Part shown: piece after piece, positions 1 to 7,877 of the stretch | How the letters are laid out: each line of letters starts with the position of its first letter | Position numbering within the stretch: the stretch's first letter is position 1 | Notes under the pieces: generated by a model | Seen by the model: the letters and a program-made list of their open reading frames with translations, nothing else | What the model was told of the DNA's origin: nothing | The model's database searches: none | Position numbers and translations under genes: made by a program | Assembly: GCA_004556755.1 (NCBI GenBank) | Contig: SFFW01000004.1 | Location: 76,188-140,187 of the forward strand | DNA: 64,000 bases | Reading direction: 5' to 3' | From: Clostridiales bacterium | Lineage (GTDB): Bacteria > Bacillota > Clostridia > Oscillospirales > Oscillospiraceae

Positions 1-1812
1 TTTGCTCTTTGCCGCAACGCAGGACGGCGTTTTGGCGCCGCTGCCGCCGAAGCGAGGCTCGTCGCTTGAAAGCAAAAGGCGCAGCTCGCCGTCGGACGGA
101 AGTCCGACTGTAAAGTGCGGGTTTTCGTTCGGGATAAAGTTGCAGGCGCAGACTATGTGCCGGGTCTTGCTCGTGCCGCTGCGCATAAATGCAATGCAGC
201 TCAGCGCCTTTTCATCGACGTTCAGCCACCTAAAGCCGTCCCACGACTTGTCTATCTCGTAAAGCTCCGGGTTTTCGGTGTAGAAGAAATTCAGCTCACG
301 GCAGTATTCACGCAGGCTGTCGTGAGAGGGGTATTTGAGCAGCAGCCAGTCAAGCTCCTGCTTGTAGTTCCATTCGATGAACTGACCGAACTCCGAACCC
401 ATGAAGCCGAGCTTTTTGCCGGGATGAGCAAACTGGTAGCCGTACAGGCTGCGGAGCTGGGAAAACTTCTGCTCGTAGCTGCCGTACATCTTGTCCAGCA
501 TGGAGTGCTTGCCGTGTACCACCTCGTCGTGTGAGTAGGCGAGGATGAAGTTCTCGGAAAAGGCGTACATCATGGAAAACGTGAGCTTTTCGTGCATCCC
601 CTTGCGGAAAAGGGGGTCGGAGGAGAAGTAGTCGAGGGTGTCGTGCATATAGCCCATGTCCCACTTGAAGGAAAAGCCCAGACCGCCGTCGGAGGGTGGC
701 ATCGTCACCATCGGGTAGGCGGTGGATTCCTCGGCGACGGTGATCGCACCGGGAAAGCTCGTGAGTATGACGGTGTTGAGCTTGCGCAGGAAATCGACCG
801 CCGCAAGATTTATGTCGCCGCCGTAGCGGTTCGGAGTGTATTCGCCGGGCTTGCGCCCGTAGTTTAAGTACAGCATCGAGCTTACCGCATCGACACGGAT
901 GCCGTCGATGTGGTACAGGTCGAAAAACAGGCAGGCGGAGGATATGAGAAAGCTCTGCACTTCGGGCATGGCGTAGTCGAAGATAAGCGTACCCCATTCG
1001 GGGTGGCTCGCCATGCGCTCCTCCTTGCACTCAAACAGCGGCGTACCGTCGAACATGGCAAGCCCATGCTCGTCCCTCGGAAAGTGGGCGGGGACCCAGT
1101 CCATGATGACGCCGATGCCGTTTTCGTGCATGACGTCCACAAAGCGGGCAAAGCCGTCGGGGTTGCCGTAGCGCCCGGTGGGTGCGTAGTAGCCCGTGAC
1201 CTGATAGCCCCATGAGCCGGGGAAGGGGTACTCGGTGAGCGGCAGCAGCTCGATGTGTGTGTAGCCCATCGACTTGCAATACTCCGCAAGCTCCGGCGCA
1301 ACGCTTTCGTAGTCGGGGGCGTCCTTTCCGTCGGGGATGCGCCACGAGCCGAGGTGCAGCTCGTAAATGCTCATGGGCGAGGTGAAGGGGTCACGCTCTG
1401 CCCGACGGCGCATATGGTCTGCGTCCGACCACTTGTGCGACAGCTCCCAGACGATCGAGGCGGTGTTCAGCCCCGACTGCGAGTAGCGGGCAAAGGGGTC
1501 GGATTTAAAGACCCGTTTGCCGCCCTTTTGCTTTACGCAGTATTTATACAGATCGCCGTTTTTGAGACCCGGGACAAAGCAGCACCACAGCGTGCCGCAG
1601 CGCTCCATGGGCGTAGCTTCGGGGTCCCACGAGTTAAAGTCGCCGACAAGGGAGACCGCCTCGGCGTTCGGCGCCCAAACCGTGAAGCGGTGCGCCTCAA
1701 GCTCCGGGATGTAGTGGCAGCCGAAAAGAAGCCACGCCTTTTCCGCCTTTCCCGTGTTGAAGAGATATACGTCGTCCTTCGGTATGTATTTTTCCGTAAG
1801 CTCTGAATACAT
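1..1812 (-). CDS. glgB: 1,4-alpha-glucan branching enzyme (GH13), 3' end outside window
   Basis: It makes alpha-1,6 branches in glycogen. The reading frame stays open from ATG at 1812 to the window edge (604 codons seen), so only the C-terminus is missing. The N-terminal CBM48-like part reads AHRFTVWAPNAEAVSLVGDFNSWD. The GH13 barrel shows ELHLGSW, GVIMDWVPAHFP, IDGIRVDAVSSMLY (the region with the nucleophile Asp), VAEESTAYP (acid/base Glu) and YSHDEVVHGK (transition-state Asp). These are the signature motifs of GlgB rather than of debranching enzymes. The sigma-A-like promoter upstream faces the VOC gene promoter. No other glycogen gene is visible here; the rest of a glg cluster could lie beyond position 1. 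Confidence 0.93.
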   Translation of the reverse strand, partial: MYSELTEKYIPKDDVYLFNTGKAEKAWLLFGCHYIPELEAHRFTVWAPNAEAVSLVGDFNSWDPEATPMERCGTLWCCFVPGLKNGDLYKYCVKQKGGKRVFKSDPFARYSQSGLNTASIVWELSHKWSDADHMRRRAERDPFTSPMSIYELHLGSWRIPDGKDAPDYESVAPELAEYCKSMGYTHIELLPLTEYPFPGSWGYQVTGYYAPTGRYGNPDGFARFVDVMHENGIGVIMDWVPAHFPRDEHGLAMFDGTPLFECKEERMASHPEWGTLIFDYAMPEVQSFLISSACLFFDLYHIDGIRVDAVSSMLYLNYGRKPGEYTPNRYGGDINLAAVDFLRKLNTVILTSFPGAITVAEESTAYPMVTMPPSDGGLGFSFKWDMGYMHDTLDYFSSDPLFRKGMHEKLTFSMMYAFSENFILAYSHDEVVHGKHSMLDKMYGSYEQKFSQLRSLYGYQFAHPGKKLGFMGSEFGQFIEWNYKQELDWLLLKYPSHDSLREYCRELNFFYTENPELYEIDKSWDGFRWLNVDEKALSCIAFMRSGTSKTRHIVCACNFIPNENPHFTVGLPSDGELRLLLSSDEPRFGGSGAKTPSCVAAKSK

Positions 1813-1845
1813 GGCGTTTCTCCCATATCTCTGTATAGTGTCTAC

Positions 1846-1874
1846 ATTATATACGCAAACGCCGATGATTCCAA
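1846..1874 (-). promoter_or_regulatory. Promoter for glgB
   Basis: On the minus strand TTGGAA, a 17-bp spacer and TATAAT precede the glgB ATG by about 35 bases. It overlaps the divergent VOC promoter region by a few bases only. Confidence 0.6.
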
Positions 1875-1881
1875 CATCTTT

Positions 1882-1910
1882 TTGACAGGAGCGGGAAATA
1901 ATTATATACT
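1882..1910 (+). promoter_or_regulatory. Promoter for the VOC-family gene
   Basis: TTGACA, a 17-bp spacer and TATACT. The ATG at 1929 follows closely with the ribosome site GAGGTGA, so the 5' untranslated region would be very short. Confidence 0.6.
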
Positions 1911-1928
1911 CAATGCTGAGGTGATATC

Positions 1929-2297
1929 ATGTTTAAATTTAACCACTTTAACTTTAACGTTCTCGACCTTGAGCGCAGCCTGCGCTTTTACGCAGAGGCG
2001 CTCGATCTTTCACCGGTGCGTGAAAAGACCGCCGCCGACGGCTCTTTTAAGCTCGTATATCTCGGCGACGGTGTGAGCGATTTTTCGCTTGAGCTTACAT
2101 GGCTGCGTGACCGCAGCGAGGCTTATGACCTCGGAGACGAGGAGTTCCATCTTGCGTTTACGACGGACGACCTTGAGAAGTCGCACGCAAAGCACGCCGA
2201 AATGGGCTGCATCTGCTATGAAAATCCCGCCATGGGCATCTATTTCATTCAGGACCCCGACGGCTACTGGATCGAGATCGTCCCCGAACGGCGCTGA
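1929..2297 (+). CDS. VOC-family (glyoxalase I-like) metalloprotein
   Basis: A 122-residue protein with the paired beta-alpha-beta-beta-beta fold of lactoylglutathione lyase and related enzymes. It opens FKFNHFNFNVLDLERSLRFY and ends FIQDPDGYWIEIVPERR. Likely metal ligands by family comparison are His6, a Glu near 55 (FSLELTW), His in EEFHLAF and Glu118 in YWIEIV. The length fits GloA. The substrate cannot be fixed from sequence, since VOC members include glyoxalases, dioxygenases and resistance proteins. It has its own promoter and ends immediately before the stop codon of the convergent SSB-like gene. Confidence 0.85.
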   Translation: MFKFNHFNFNVLDLERSLRFYAEALDLSPVREKTAADGSFKLVYLGDGVSDFSLELTWLRDRSEAYDLGDEEFHLAFTTDDLEKSHAKHAEMGCICYENPAMGIYFIQDPDGYWIEIVPERR

Positions 2298-2903
2298 CTA
2301 TATCTCCGCTATCTCGGTGACGGAGACCTCAAACGCAGTCTTTTCGACCGGCTGCTCGTCGATGAGCTTTATGTAGCTGCGGCTTTGTATCCGCCCTTCA
2401 AGCTCCACCACGGTGCCGACGTCCCATTCCGCCGCCGTTCGTGCCTTTAAGCCCCATGTGATGCACGGCAGGTAGTCGCTTCTGCCGTACCTGCGGTTTA
2501 CCGCAAGCATCAGGTCGCAGATGTCCCGCCCCATCGGGGTGCTGCGGAGCTTCGGCTTTTTACACAGCGTGCCGATGAGCCGTATGCGGTTTTCGTCCTC
2601 GTCGCCGCAGAAGGATATCTCCTTTGCGTACACGCTTATAACGAGCTTTGCCCCCTCGCCGCTTTTGTTGTTGAAGGAGCGAAGCTCCCCGATAACACGA
2701 AGCTTTTCGTCGCAGCTCACCTCAAGGCTCTCCAAAAGCTCACTGCGCAGAATGACGTTTATTCTGTCCGCAGTGCCGGACAGCCGCATGATCTCAAGCG
2801 GGAAGGTGTAAAAGCTTTCGCTTCGGCTGCTGTGAGAGTACACCGGCGCCGCAGCGACGGTGCCGCACAGTACGGCGAGATTGCTGCTTACGTTTTCGTC
2901 CAT
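2298..2903 (-). CDS. Tandem OB-fold single-stranded DNA-binding-like protein
   Basis: A 201-residue protein with two repeats of OB-fold type. The first is about residues 7-90 (SNLAVLCGTVAAAPVYSHSS...FYTFPLEIMRLSG...INVILRSEL) and the second about 103-195 (ENRIRLIGTLCKKPKLRSTPMGRDICDLMLAVNRRYGRSDYLPCITWG). The second repeat carries the SSB signature of a G-x-x-x-x-x-P-x-x-R-x-T strand followed by a D/N-x-P-x-x-x-W motif. No acidic SSB tail is present, so it is probably not the main replication SSB. ATG 2903 follows GGAGGTAAGCA. The gene is convergent with and abuts the VOC gene. The biological role is unknown; ssDNA binding is inferred from the fold. Confidence 0.75.
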   Translation of the reverse strand: MDENVSSNLAVLCGTVAAAPVYSHSSRSESFYTFPLEIMRLSGTADRINVILRSELLESLEVSCDEKLRVIGELRSFNNKSGEGAKLVISVYAKEISFCGDEDENRIRLIGTLCKKPKLRSTPMGRDICDLMLAVNRRYGRSDYLPCITWGLKARTAAEWDVGTVVELEGRIQSRSYIKLIDEQPVEKTAFEVSVTEIAEI

Positions 2904-2977
2904 TGCTTACCTCCATGATAAAGCCCGCCGTGGGGCTTTAATTCGTCGTTTTGTCAAAGTATATTAGAGGTGAGCGC

Positions 2978-3006
2978 TTGAATATGCCGCCCGTTTGCGG
3001 TATAAT
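2978..3006 (+). promoter_or_regulatory. Promoter for deoC
   Basis: TTGAAT, exactly 17 bp, then the consensus TATAAT. It sits about 47 bases before the chosen ATG at 3053. Confidence 0.65.
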
Positions 3007-3052
3007 TCCGACAGTGAAGCTTCCCAGACCAAAAACGAAAGGAATTTGCATC

Positions 3053-3736
3053 ATGGATATTAAAGAGATACTCAGAATATGCGACCACACCCTGCTTCGC
3101 ACCGACTGCAGCTCCGACGAGATAAAGGCGCTGTGCGACCAGGCGGTGAAGTACGGCTGCGCCTCCGTGTGTATCCCGCCCTGCCATGTTGCGGGCGCAA
3201 AGCGCTATGCCGGAGACAAGATGAAAATATGCACCGTCATAGGTTTCCCCAACGGCTATATGACCACCGCAGCCAAAGCCTTTGAAGCTGCCGACGCCGT
3301 TAAAAACGGCGCCGATGAGATCGACATGGTGATAAACCTCTCCATGGTCAAGGACGGCTGCTGGGACAAGGTAGTAGAGGACATCGTTGCCGTGCGCAAG
3401 GCGTGCGAGGGCAAGATCCTCAAGGTCATCATCGAGTGCTGCCTGCTTACCGAGGCGGAAAAGATCAGACTTTGCGGCATCGTCGGCGCAAGCGGAGCGG
3501 ACTTTATAAAGACCTCCACCGGCTTTTCCAAGGGCGGAGCAACGAGGGAGGACGTCGAGCTGCTTCGCAGATACTCTCCCGAACACGTCAAGGTCAAGGC
3601 CGCCGGCGGCATAGCCTCGCTTGCCGATGCCGAGGACTTCATCGCACTCGGAGCCGAGCGTCTCGGTACCAGCCGCATCGTGAAGCTTGCGATGCAGCTT
3701 GAGTCCGAAAGCGGCGCTCCCGACGAAAGCTATTAA
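3053..3736 (+). CDS. deoC: Deoxyribose-phosphate aldolase
   Basis: It cleaves 2-deoxyribose 5-phosphate to glyceraldehyde 3-phosphate and acetaldehyde in deoxynucleoside breakdown. The 227-residue class I aldolase shows the usual landmarks: ICDHTLLRTDCSS at the start, KVIIECCLL, the Schiff-base lysine in GADFIKTSTGF and the second lysine in VKVKAAGGI. The ATG at 3053 is preferred to the upstream in-frame start at 2951, because the promoter -10 lies at 3001-3006 and AAAGGAA precedes this ATG. The stop codon overlaps the stop of the convergent gene. The gene stands alone, without deoA/deoB or cdd nearby. Confidence 0.95.
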   Translation: MDIKEILRICDHTLLRTDCSSDEIKALCDQAVKYGCASVCIPPCHVAGAKRYAGDKMKICTVIGFPNGYMTTAAKAFEAADAVKNGADEIDMVINLSMVKDGCWDKVVEDIVAVRKACEGKILKVIIECCLLTEAEKIRLCGIVGASGADFIKTSTGFSKGGATREDVELLRRYSPEHVKVKAAGGIASLADAEDFIALGAERLGTSRIVKLAMQLESESGAPDESY

Positions 3737-4101
3737 AGTCCGAAGCGGCTTTTAATAAGTCCGCACAGCGCAAGCGCCGGAGCGGACAGCAAAAGCCAGA
3801 AAAACGAGTACAGGGGGCATATCTGCCCTAAGATATTCAGGGGTCGGTCGGAGTAATCCCACACCGCCCAGCCGAGTATTATGTTAACCAAATAGCCCAC
3901 GGCAAGCTCCAAAAGACTTATTGCGGCTGCCGAAATGAGGCACTTTGCCCAGAAGGGGAGCTGCGCTGCGCTCAGAAAGTACATGAACGTAAAGCAGACT
4001 CCCCCGCAAAGCAGCATGGTCCAGTGCGTGTGGCTGCGCCACAGTATTTCAATGAGACCGTAAAGTCCCGCTCCGATCGCAAACACGGCAAGTGTTTCCA
4101 A
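3733..4101 (-). CDS. DUF1113/type IV ABC-permease-like membrane protein
   Basis: A 122-residue integral membrane protein with about four hydrophobic segments (near residues 3-20, 28-46, 50-75 and 95-117). It carries the family hallmark GWAVWDYSDRPLNILGQICPLYSFFW near the C-terminus, typical of Clostridia proteins annotated as putative ABC transporter permease (PF06541). No ATPase partner is adjacent, so transport is not established. The stop codon overlaps that of deoC in a shared TTAA. Confidence 0.7.
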   Translation of the reverse strand: METLAVFAIGAGLYGLIEILWRSHTHWTMLLCGGVCFTFMYFLSAAQLPFWAKCLISAAAISLLELAVGYLVNIILGWAVWDYSDRPLNILGQICPLYSFFWLLLSAPALALCGLIKSRFGL

Positions 4102-4166
4102 AATACATCACCGTCGGTATTTTGCCCCTCGCTGTGGAAAAATATTTCCGGGGGAGGAAAAAATGC

Positions 4167-4195
4167 TTGACAGACGGGGCGTATGCTGGTATATT
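4167..4195 (+). promoter_or_regulatory. Promoter for the infC-rpmI-rplT operon
   Basis: Perfect TTGACA, 17-bp spacer and TATATT. Transcription would begin near 4202, leaving a leader of about 145 nt before infC. Confidence 0.75.
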
Positions 4196-4201
4196 TATAG
4201 G

Positions 4202-4346
4202 GCTGAAAATGAAGTATGAGCGGTGTCCGCCCTCATCACCGGATCGCAAACGGCGCATCCCGGTCAATAGGATCCCGATTTTTTGCGGGGTTTTTGCGTG
4301 CGGATGCCGAAGGCGTCCGTTTTTTTCTTTTTGGAGGTGTTTTACA
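4202..4346 (+). promoter_or_regulatory. infC operon leader with attenuator hairpin (ribosomal L20 leader type)
   Basis: The leader ends in an 8-bp GC-rich stem, CGGATGCC/GGCGTCCG with a GAA loop (4301-4319), followed directly by a long T tract (4320-4332). This is a textbook intrinsic terminator placed before the gene rather than after the operon. In Firmicutes the same operon is controlled by L20 binding its own leader, and the upstream GC-rich stretch (about 4220-4262) could form the competing structure. Assignment to the L20-leader family is by position and architecture; I could not run a covariance model. Confidence 0.65.
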
Positions 4347-4937
4347 ATAGCAAACGTTAATTACGAGATCAACGAGGAGATCCTTGACAAGGAACTGAGA
4401 ATTATCAGCGATACGGGTGAGCAGCTCGGAATAATGTCGGCTGAGGAGGCTCTTAAGATCGCAGAGGAAAGAGAGCTGGATCTCGTAAAGATCTCGCCTG
4501 CCGCAAAGCCCCCCGTCTGCAAGATCATGGACTACGGCAAGTTCCGCTTCGAGCAGGCAAAGAGGGAAAAGGAAGCCAAGAAGAATCAGCGTGTCATGGA
4601 AGTCAAAGAGGTGCGTATGTCACCCAATATCGACGCAAATGACTTTAACACGAAGCTCAAGAATGCGCAGAAGTTCTTAAACGACGGCGACAGAGTGAAG
4701 GTGTCCATCCGCTTCAGAGGCAGAGAAATGGCGCACACTCACATCGGTGAAACGCTGCTGCGTGACTTTGCCGCAAAGTGCGGTGAGATCGCAAACCTCG
4801 ACAAGGAGCCCAAGCTTGAGGGCCGCAACATGTCGATGTTCCTGTCGCCCAAGTCCGCCGCTGCGATCAAGAAGGCGCAGAAGGAAGCCGAAAAGAAAGC
4901 AGCCGAAGCTCAGGCTGCCGAGAGCGAGAAAGAATAA
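4347..4937 (+). CDS. infC: Translation initiation factor IF-3, apparent AUA start
   Basis: IF-3 binds the 30S subunit and polices start-codon choice. The protein starts ANVNYEINEEILDKELRIISDTGEQLG, the normal IF-3 N-terminus, and continues through the NTD/CTD linker (AKREKEAKKNQ) and the CTD (VRMSPNIDANDFNTKLKNAQKFLNDGDRVKVSIRFRGREM). It is 196 residues, slightly long because of a charged Ala/Lys/Glu tail. No ATG, GTG or TTG lies in frame near the N-terminus. ATA at 4347 sits nine bases after GGAGG, so AUA is the likely start. Rare infC starts (AUU in E. coli) allow autoregulation, because IF-3 rejects non-standard codons. Confidence 0.93.
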   Translation: MANVNYEINEEILDKELRIISDTGEQLGIMSAEEALKIAEERELDLVKISPAAKPPVCKIMDYGKFRFEQAKREKEAKKNQRVMEVKEVRMSPNIDANDFNTKLKNAQKFLNDGDRVKVSIRFRGREMAHTHIGETLLRDFAAKCGEIANLDKEPKLEGRNMSMFLSPKSAAAIKKAQKEAEKKAAEAQAAESEKE

Positions 4938-5004
4938 TCGGTATATTACAGGCTTGCCTGTTAATTAGGCTGCAAACAGCCATCATACGGAAGGAGAAAT
5001 TACC

Positions 5005-5202
5005 ATGCCAAAACTTAAGACCCACAGCGGTGCTAAGAAGAGATTCAATCTCACCAAGACCGGTAAAGTAAAGCGTGCTCATGCTTTTAAGAGCCATATC
5101 CTCACTAAGAAGGACACCAAGCGCTGCCGTCGTCTGCGTTCCGGCGCAATTGCTGACGTAACCAACACAGCAACCATCAAAAAGATGATCCCTTACAAAT
5201 AA
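5005..5202 (+). CDS. rpmI: 50S ribosomal protein L35
   Basis: A 65-residue, very basic protein beginning PKLKTHSGAKKRFNLTKTGKVKRAHAFKSHILTKK, the standard L35 sequence of the large ribosomal subunit. It is the second gene of the infC operon, 67 bases after infC, with a clear AAGGAGAAA ribosome site. Confidence 0.98.
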   Translation: MPKLKTHSGAKKRFNLTKTGKVKRAHAFKSHILTKKDTKRCRRLRSGAIADVTNTATIKKMIPYK

Positions 5203-5233
5203 GCGTAAGGCTACGAATAGGAGGAAATGACAA

Positions 5234-5587
5234 ATGGCAAGAGTTAAGGGCGCAATGATGACCCGCAAACATAGAAATAAGATACTCGGTCTTGCAAAGG
5301 GCTACTGGGGCAACAAGTCCCGCCACTACAAGATGGCAAACCAGCAGATGATGAAGTCCGGCCGTTACGCATACGTCGGCCGCAAGCAGAAGAAGAGAGA
5401 CTTCCGTCAGCTTTGGATCACCCGTATCAGCGCAGCCTGCAAGGCAAACGGCATGAATTACTCCACCTTCATGCACGGTCTGAAGCTCTGCGGCATCGAC
5501 ATGAACCGCAAGATGCTCAGCGAGACCGCTATCCACGAGCCTGCTGCTTTCACCGCACTCTGCGAGAAGGCAAAGGCAGCTCTCTAA
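5234..5587 (+). CDS. rplT: 50S ribosomal protein L20
   Basis: A 117-residue protein, MARVKGAMMTRKHRNKILGLAKGYWGNKSRHYKMANQQ..., the canonical L20 with a long basic N-terminal helix and a globular C-terminal domain. L20 assembles early on 23S rRNA and in Firmicutes represses its own operon through the leader. It is the last gene of the operon and is followed by a strong terminator. Confidence 0.98.
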   Translation: MARVKGAMMTRKHRNKILGLAKGYWGNKSRHYKMANQQMMKSGRYAYVGRKQKKRDFRQLWITRISAACKANGMNYSTFMHGLKLCGIDMNRKMLSETAIHEPAAFTALCEKAKAAL

Positions 5588-5596
5588 CAGAAAGCT

Positions 5597-5635
5597 AAAG
5601 TCCCCGGTTCGGTCAGACCGAGCCGGGGACTTTTT
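5597..5635 (+). terminator. Terminator of infC-rpmI-rplT
   Basis: A 17-bp stem (AAAGTCCCCGGTTCGGT pairing with 5617-5633, one G-T wobble), a 3-nt loop and a T run. Confidence 0.9.
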
Positions 5636-5690
5636 CTTGTAATTTGCACCGCCGTGTGGTACAATACCATGCGCCGAAAGGAGGCTCGCT

Positions 5691-6689
5691 ATGTCTAAGC
5701 TCAAGTATTTTATAAGCCGTATATTTGATATGAACTACCGTCAGATGTTCAGAAAAATTGACGAGGTGCATGAAAAGTCGGGCAAATGCCGTCTTTTTAT
5801 CTTCCTCGACATGGTGTATTGCGGCATCGTCTATCAGGCGGGATATATGGATTACTGGCTGTTCGAGATGTACGATCTCAACCGCAGCCAGCGCAAGACC
5901 ATACTCACGAGGGGCAAAAACAACGCATTTATTAAGCGCTACAACGACCCCAAGTATATGCCGGAGATAGAGGACAAGCTCAAGTTTGCCAAGAATTTCG
6001 GCGAATTTATGCACCGTGACTGGCTCGATATGGGTACCGCCGACAGGGCGGCGCTCTCGGAGTTTACGGCAAAGCACCCCGTTTTCATGGCAAAGCCAAC
6101 GGGCGGAATGTGCGGTAAGGGCATAGAAAAGATAAACGCCGCCGAGTTTGAGGGCGACCTTTATGAGCATCTCAAGTCGATGGGTCCGCTCATTCTTGAG
6201 GAGTGCGTCGTTCAGCACAAGGCGCTCATGGAGCTGCACCCATGCTCCGTAAACACCTGCCGTGTCATCACCTTCACCCACGGCGGCAGCACGAAGGTCG
6301 TCGCCGCCTACCTGCGCATCGGCAACGGAAAGTACGTCGATAACTTTAACAACGGCGGTATGGTCGTGCCGATCGAGGAGGATTGCGGCCGCATCATCTA
6401 CCCGGCGCTCGACAAAAGCGGCGCTCTGCACGAGGTGCATCCTCTGACGGGCGTGCCGATAAAGGGCTTCCAGGTCCCGCTTTGGGACGAGGTCACGGAG
6501 CTTGTGAAGAAGGCGGGACAGGTCGTGCCGCAGGTGGGAATCGTCGGCTGGGACGTTTGCGTCACCGACAACGGACCCCTGCTCATCGAAGGCAACGACT
6601 ACCCCGGACACGATATATATCAGCTTCCCCCGCACCGCACGGACGGTATCGGCGTTCTGCCGAAGTTCCTTCGTGCGATGGAGGACTGA
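5691..6689 (+). CDS. ATP-grasp protein of the sugar-transfer-associated family
   Basis: A 332-residue soluble protein resembling the ATPgrasp_ST family (PF14397), related to glutamate-ligase-like ATP-grasp enzymes. Visible motifs are HPVFMAKPTGGMCGKGIEKI (nucleotide-binding lysine and glycine loop), GPLILEECVVQH, VNTCRVITFTHGGSTKVVAAYLRIGNG, NFNNGGMVVPI and the Mg/ATP end motif PLLIEGNDYPGHDIYQLP. Such enzymes form an amide or similar bond with ATP, and members often sit in polysaccharide clusters. No such cluster is here, so the substrate is unknown. The start is preceded by AAAGGAGG. Confidence 0.75.
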   Translation: MSKLKYFISRIFDMNYRQMFRKIDEVHEKSGKCRLFIFLDMVYCGIVYQAGYMDYWLFEMYDLNRSQRKTILTRGKNNAFIKRYNDPKYMPEIEDKLKFAKNFGEFMHRDWLDMGTADRAALSEFTAKHPVFMAKPTGGMCGKGIEKINAAEFEGDLYEHLKSMGPLILEECVVQHKALMELHPCSVNTCRVITFTHGGSTKVVAAYLRIGNGKYVDNFNNGGMVVPIEEDCGRIIYPALDKSGALHEVHPLTGVPIKGFQVPLWDEVTELVKKAGQVVPQVGIVGWDVCVTDNGPLLIEGNDYPGHDIYQLPPHRTDGIGVLPKFLRAMED

Positions 6690-6690
6690 G

Positions 6691-7002
6691 ATGGCAGAGG
6701 TGATCTTCATGCTCTACATTTTGAAAACTTGGTATACAATGCCGCCGACGCTTCCCGTGCTGTTTACGTTTTTTGCGTTTTTGGCACTCGGCGTGTATGC
6801 GGCGTTGGGACTTAAAAATAAGCGCAGCGTGCTGTTTCTGGCGCTCGGACTTGTGGTCTTGTACCTGCTCTGCACGCCCGTAAGCCTCAATGACCTGTTC
6901 GGCATCGGCGTGTACTCCACCTTCGTCGGAGGTGTGGCAAGTCTTGTGCTTTTGGGCTGCATTTTGGGCTTTGCCGCACGCAGTCTGCGCCGCAAAAAGT
7001 GA
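6691..7002 (+). CDS. Small three-TM membrane protein of unknown function
   Basis: About 103 residues with three hydrophobic segments (after MPPT: LPVLFTFFAFLALGVYAAL; VLFLALGLVVLYLL; FVGGVASLVLLGCILGFAA) and a basic C-terminal tail RSLRRKK. I do not recognise a family. GGAGG at 6680-6684 supports ATG 6691, but ATG 6709 after AGAGGTGA is also possible. It follows the ATP-grasp gene by one base, so the two are probably cotranscribed. Confidence 0.55.
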   Translation: MAEVIFMLYILKTWYTMPPTLPVLFTFFAFLALGVYAALGLKNKRSVLFLALGLVVLYLLCTPVSLNDLFGIGVYSTFVGGVASLVLLGCILGFAARSLRRKK

Positions 7003-7017
7003 TGAATAAGCAAAAAA

Positions 7018-7044
7018 ACTTCCGCCTATGGCGGAAGTTTTTTT
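7018..7044. terminator. Bidirectional terminator
   Basis: AACTTCCGCC-tat-GGCGGAAGTT flanked by A and T runs. It lies between the convergent small membrane protein and the S24 repressor genes and can serve both. Confidence 0.85.
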
Positions 7045-7732
7045 ATGCAATGACCTTTCCGAGTACACGCAAAGGCAGCTCAGGGGATATGACAATGTCG
7101 GAGTATTCGGGGTTTAAGGAGTGCAGCACGAGATGCTCGCCCTTTGCGGCAAGCTGCTTTAGATAAGCGCAGCCGTCGTAGAGGAAAATGCCGATCTCAC
7201 CCGTCATCAGACTGTGCTGCTGACTGACCCACACGGTCTGACCGTTGTGGAATCTCGGCTCCATGCTGTCGCCCGCAACACGGACGCCGAAGTTGGCGCT
7301 GTCCGGCACTTCGGGACCGACCTCGGTCATGTCGTAATGCTCGCTGTCGAGAAACTGCCCCGTGCCTGCGGAGACCGCAAGGGAATACAGCGGCAGACTG
7401 CGGCTGTACTTTACCGGCTCCGGGCTGAGAGAGTATTTGCCGCTGTCACGCAGGAGCTGAATGTACTCCGTCGCCTTTCTGCGCCCCGCCGCATTGAGTC
7501 CCGAAAGGAAGCCTTCCCCCTCCGGCATGAACTCTCCGGCGATGTCGCTTATCCTGAGCGCACGGCAGAGCATGAGGAACTGAAGGGCGCTCGGCAAGGT
7601 GCTGCCGTTCTCCCATTTGGATACCGCTTGATTGGTGACGTTCACCCCGTAGACCTTGAGCGCTTTGGCAAGCTCCGTCTGCGAAAGACCGAGCTCACGC
7701 CGCCGCTCACACAGCTTTTTGCCTATATCCAT
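7043..7732 (-). CDS. XRE-HTH / S24 peptidase self-cleaving repressor (LexA/HdiR type)
   Basis: A 229-residue repressor. An N-terminal helix-turn-helix spans about residues 4-60 (GLSQTELAKALKVYGVNVTNQAVSKWENG). The C-terminal S24 domain has an Ala122-Gly123 candidate cleavage bond (LAVSAGTGQF), the catalytic Ser156 in GDSMEPR and a Lys192 (AYLKQLA) in the dyad position. Proteins of this design cleave themselves when RecA is activated, releasing DNA-damage genes. It is divergent from a Y-family DNA polymerase, a very likely target. Start ATG 7732 is chosen over the upstream in-frame start at 7753 because GAGGCG precedes it. Confidence 0.88.
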   Translation of the reverse strand: MDIGKKLCERRRELGLSQTELAKALKVYGVNVTNQAVSKWENGSTLPSALQFLMLCRALRISDIAGEFMPEGEGFLSGLNAAGRRKATEYIQLLRDSGKYSLSPEPVKYSRSLPLYSLAVSAGTGQFLDSEHYDMTEVGPEVPDSANFGVRVAGDSMEPRFHNGQTVWVSQQHSLMTGEIGIFLYDGCAYLKQLAAKGEHLVLHSLNPEYSDIVISPELPLRVLGKVIA

Positions 7733-7758
7733 AACGCAACGCCTCACTTTCAATTATG

Positions 7759-7787
7759 ATTATACTATATACTCGGTAAAATTTCAA
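7759..7787 (-). promoter_or_regulatory. Promoter for the S24 repressor
   Basis: On the minus strand TTGAAA, 17 bp, TATAAT. It is back to back with the polymerase promoter, so one repressor could control both. Confidence 0.65.
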
Positions 7788-7820
7788 GCATAAAAATATC
7801 TGAAAAAGAGAAAAAATATC

Positions 7821-7849
7821 TTTACATATCCGTAAAAGGGAGTTATACT
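7821..7849 (+). promoter_or_regulatory. Promoter for the Y-family polymerase gene
   Basis: TTTACA, 17 bp, TATACT, 28 bases before the ATG at 7878. A GAGGAGAA ribosome site follows. Confidence 0.65.
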
Positions 7850-7877
7850 GCATTTAGTATCTTTTGAGGAGAACGAC

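Noticed and set aside
3733..3736. Frameshift or misassembly at the overlapping deoC and DUF1113 stops
   Set aside because: Both proteins have normal family lengths and ends; the shared TTAA simply gives convergent overlapping stop codons.
7741..7800. Specific operator palindrome for the S24 repressor
   Set aside because: Only short direct repeats of TATACT are visible; no convincing dyad is shared by both promoters, so I did not annotate an operator.
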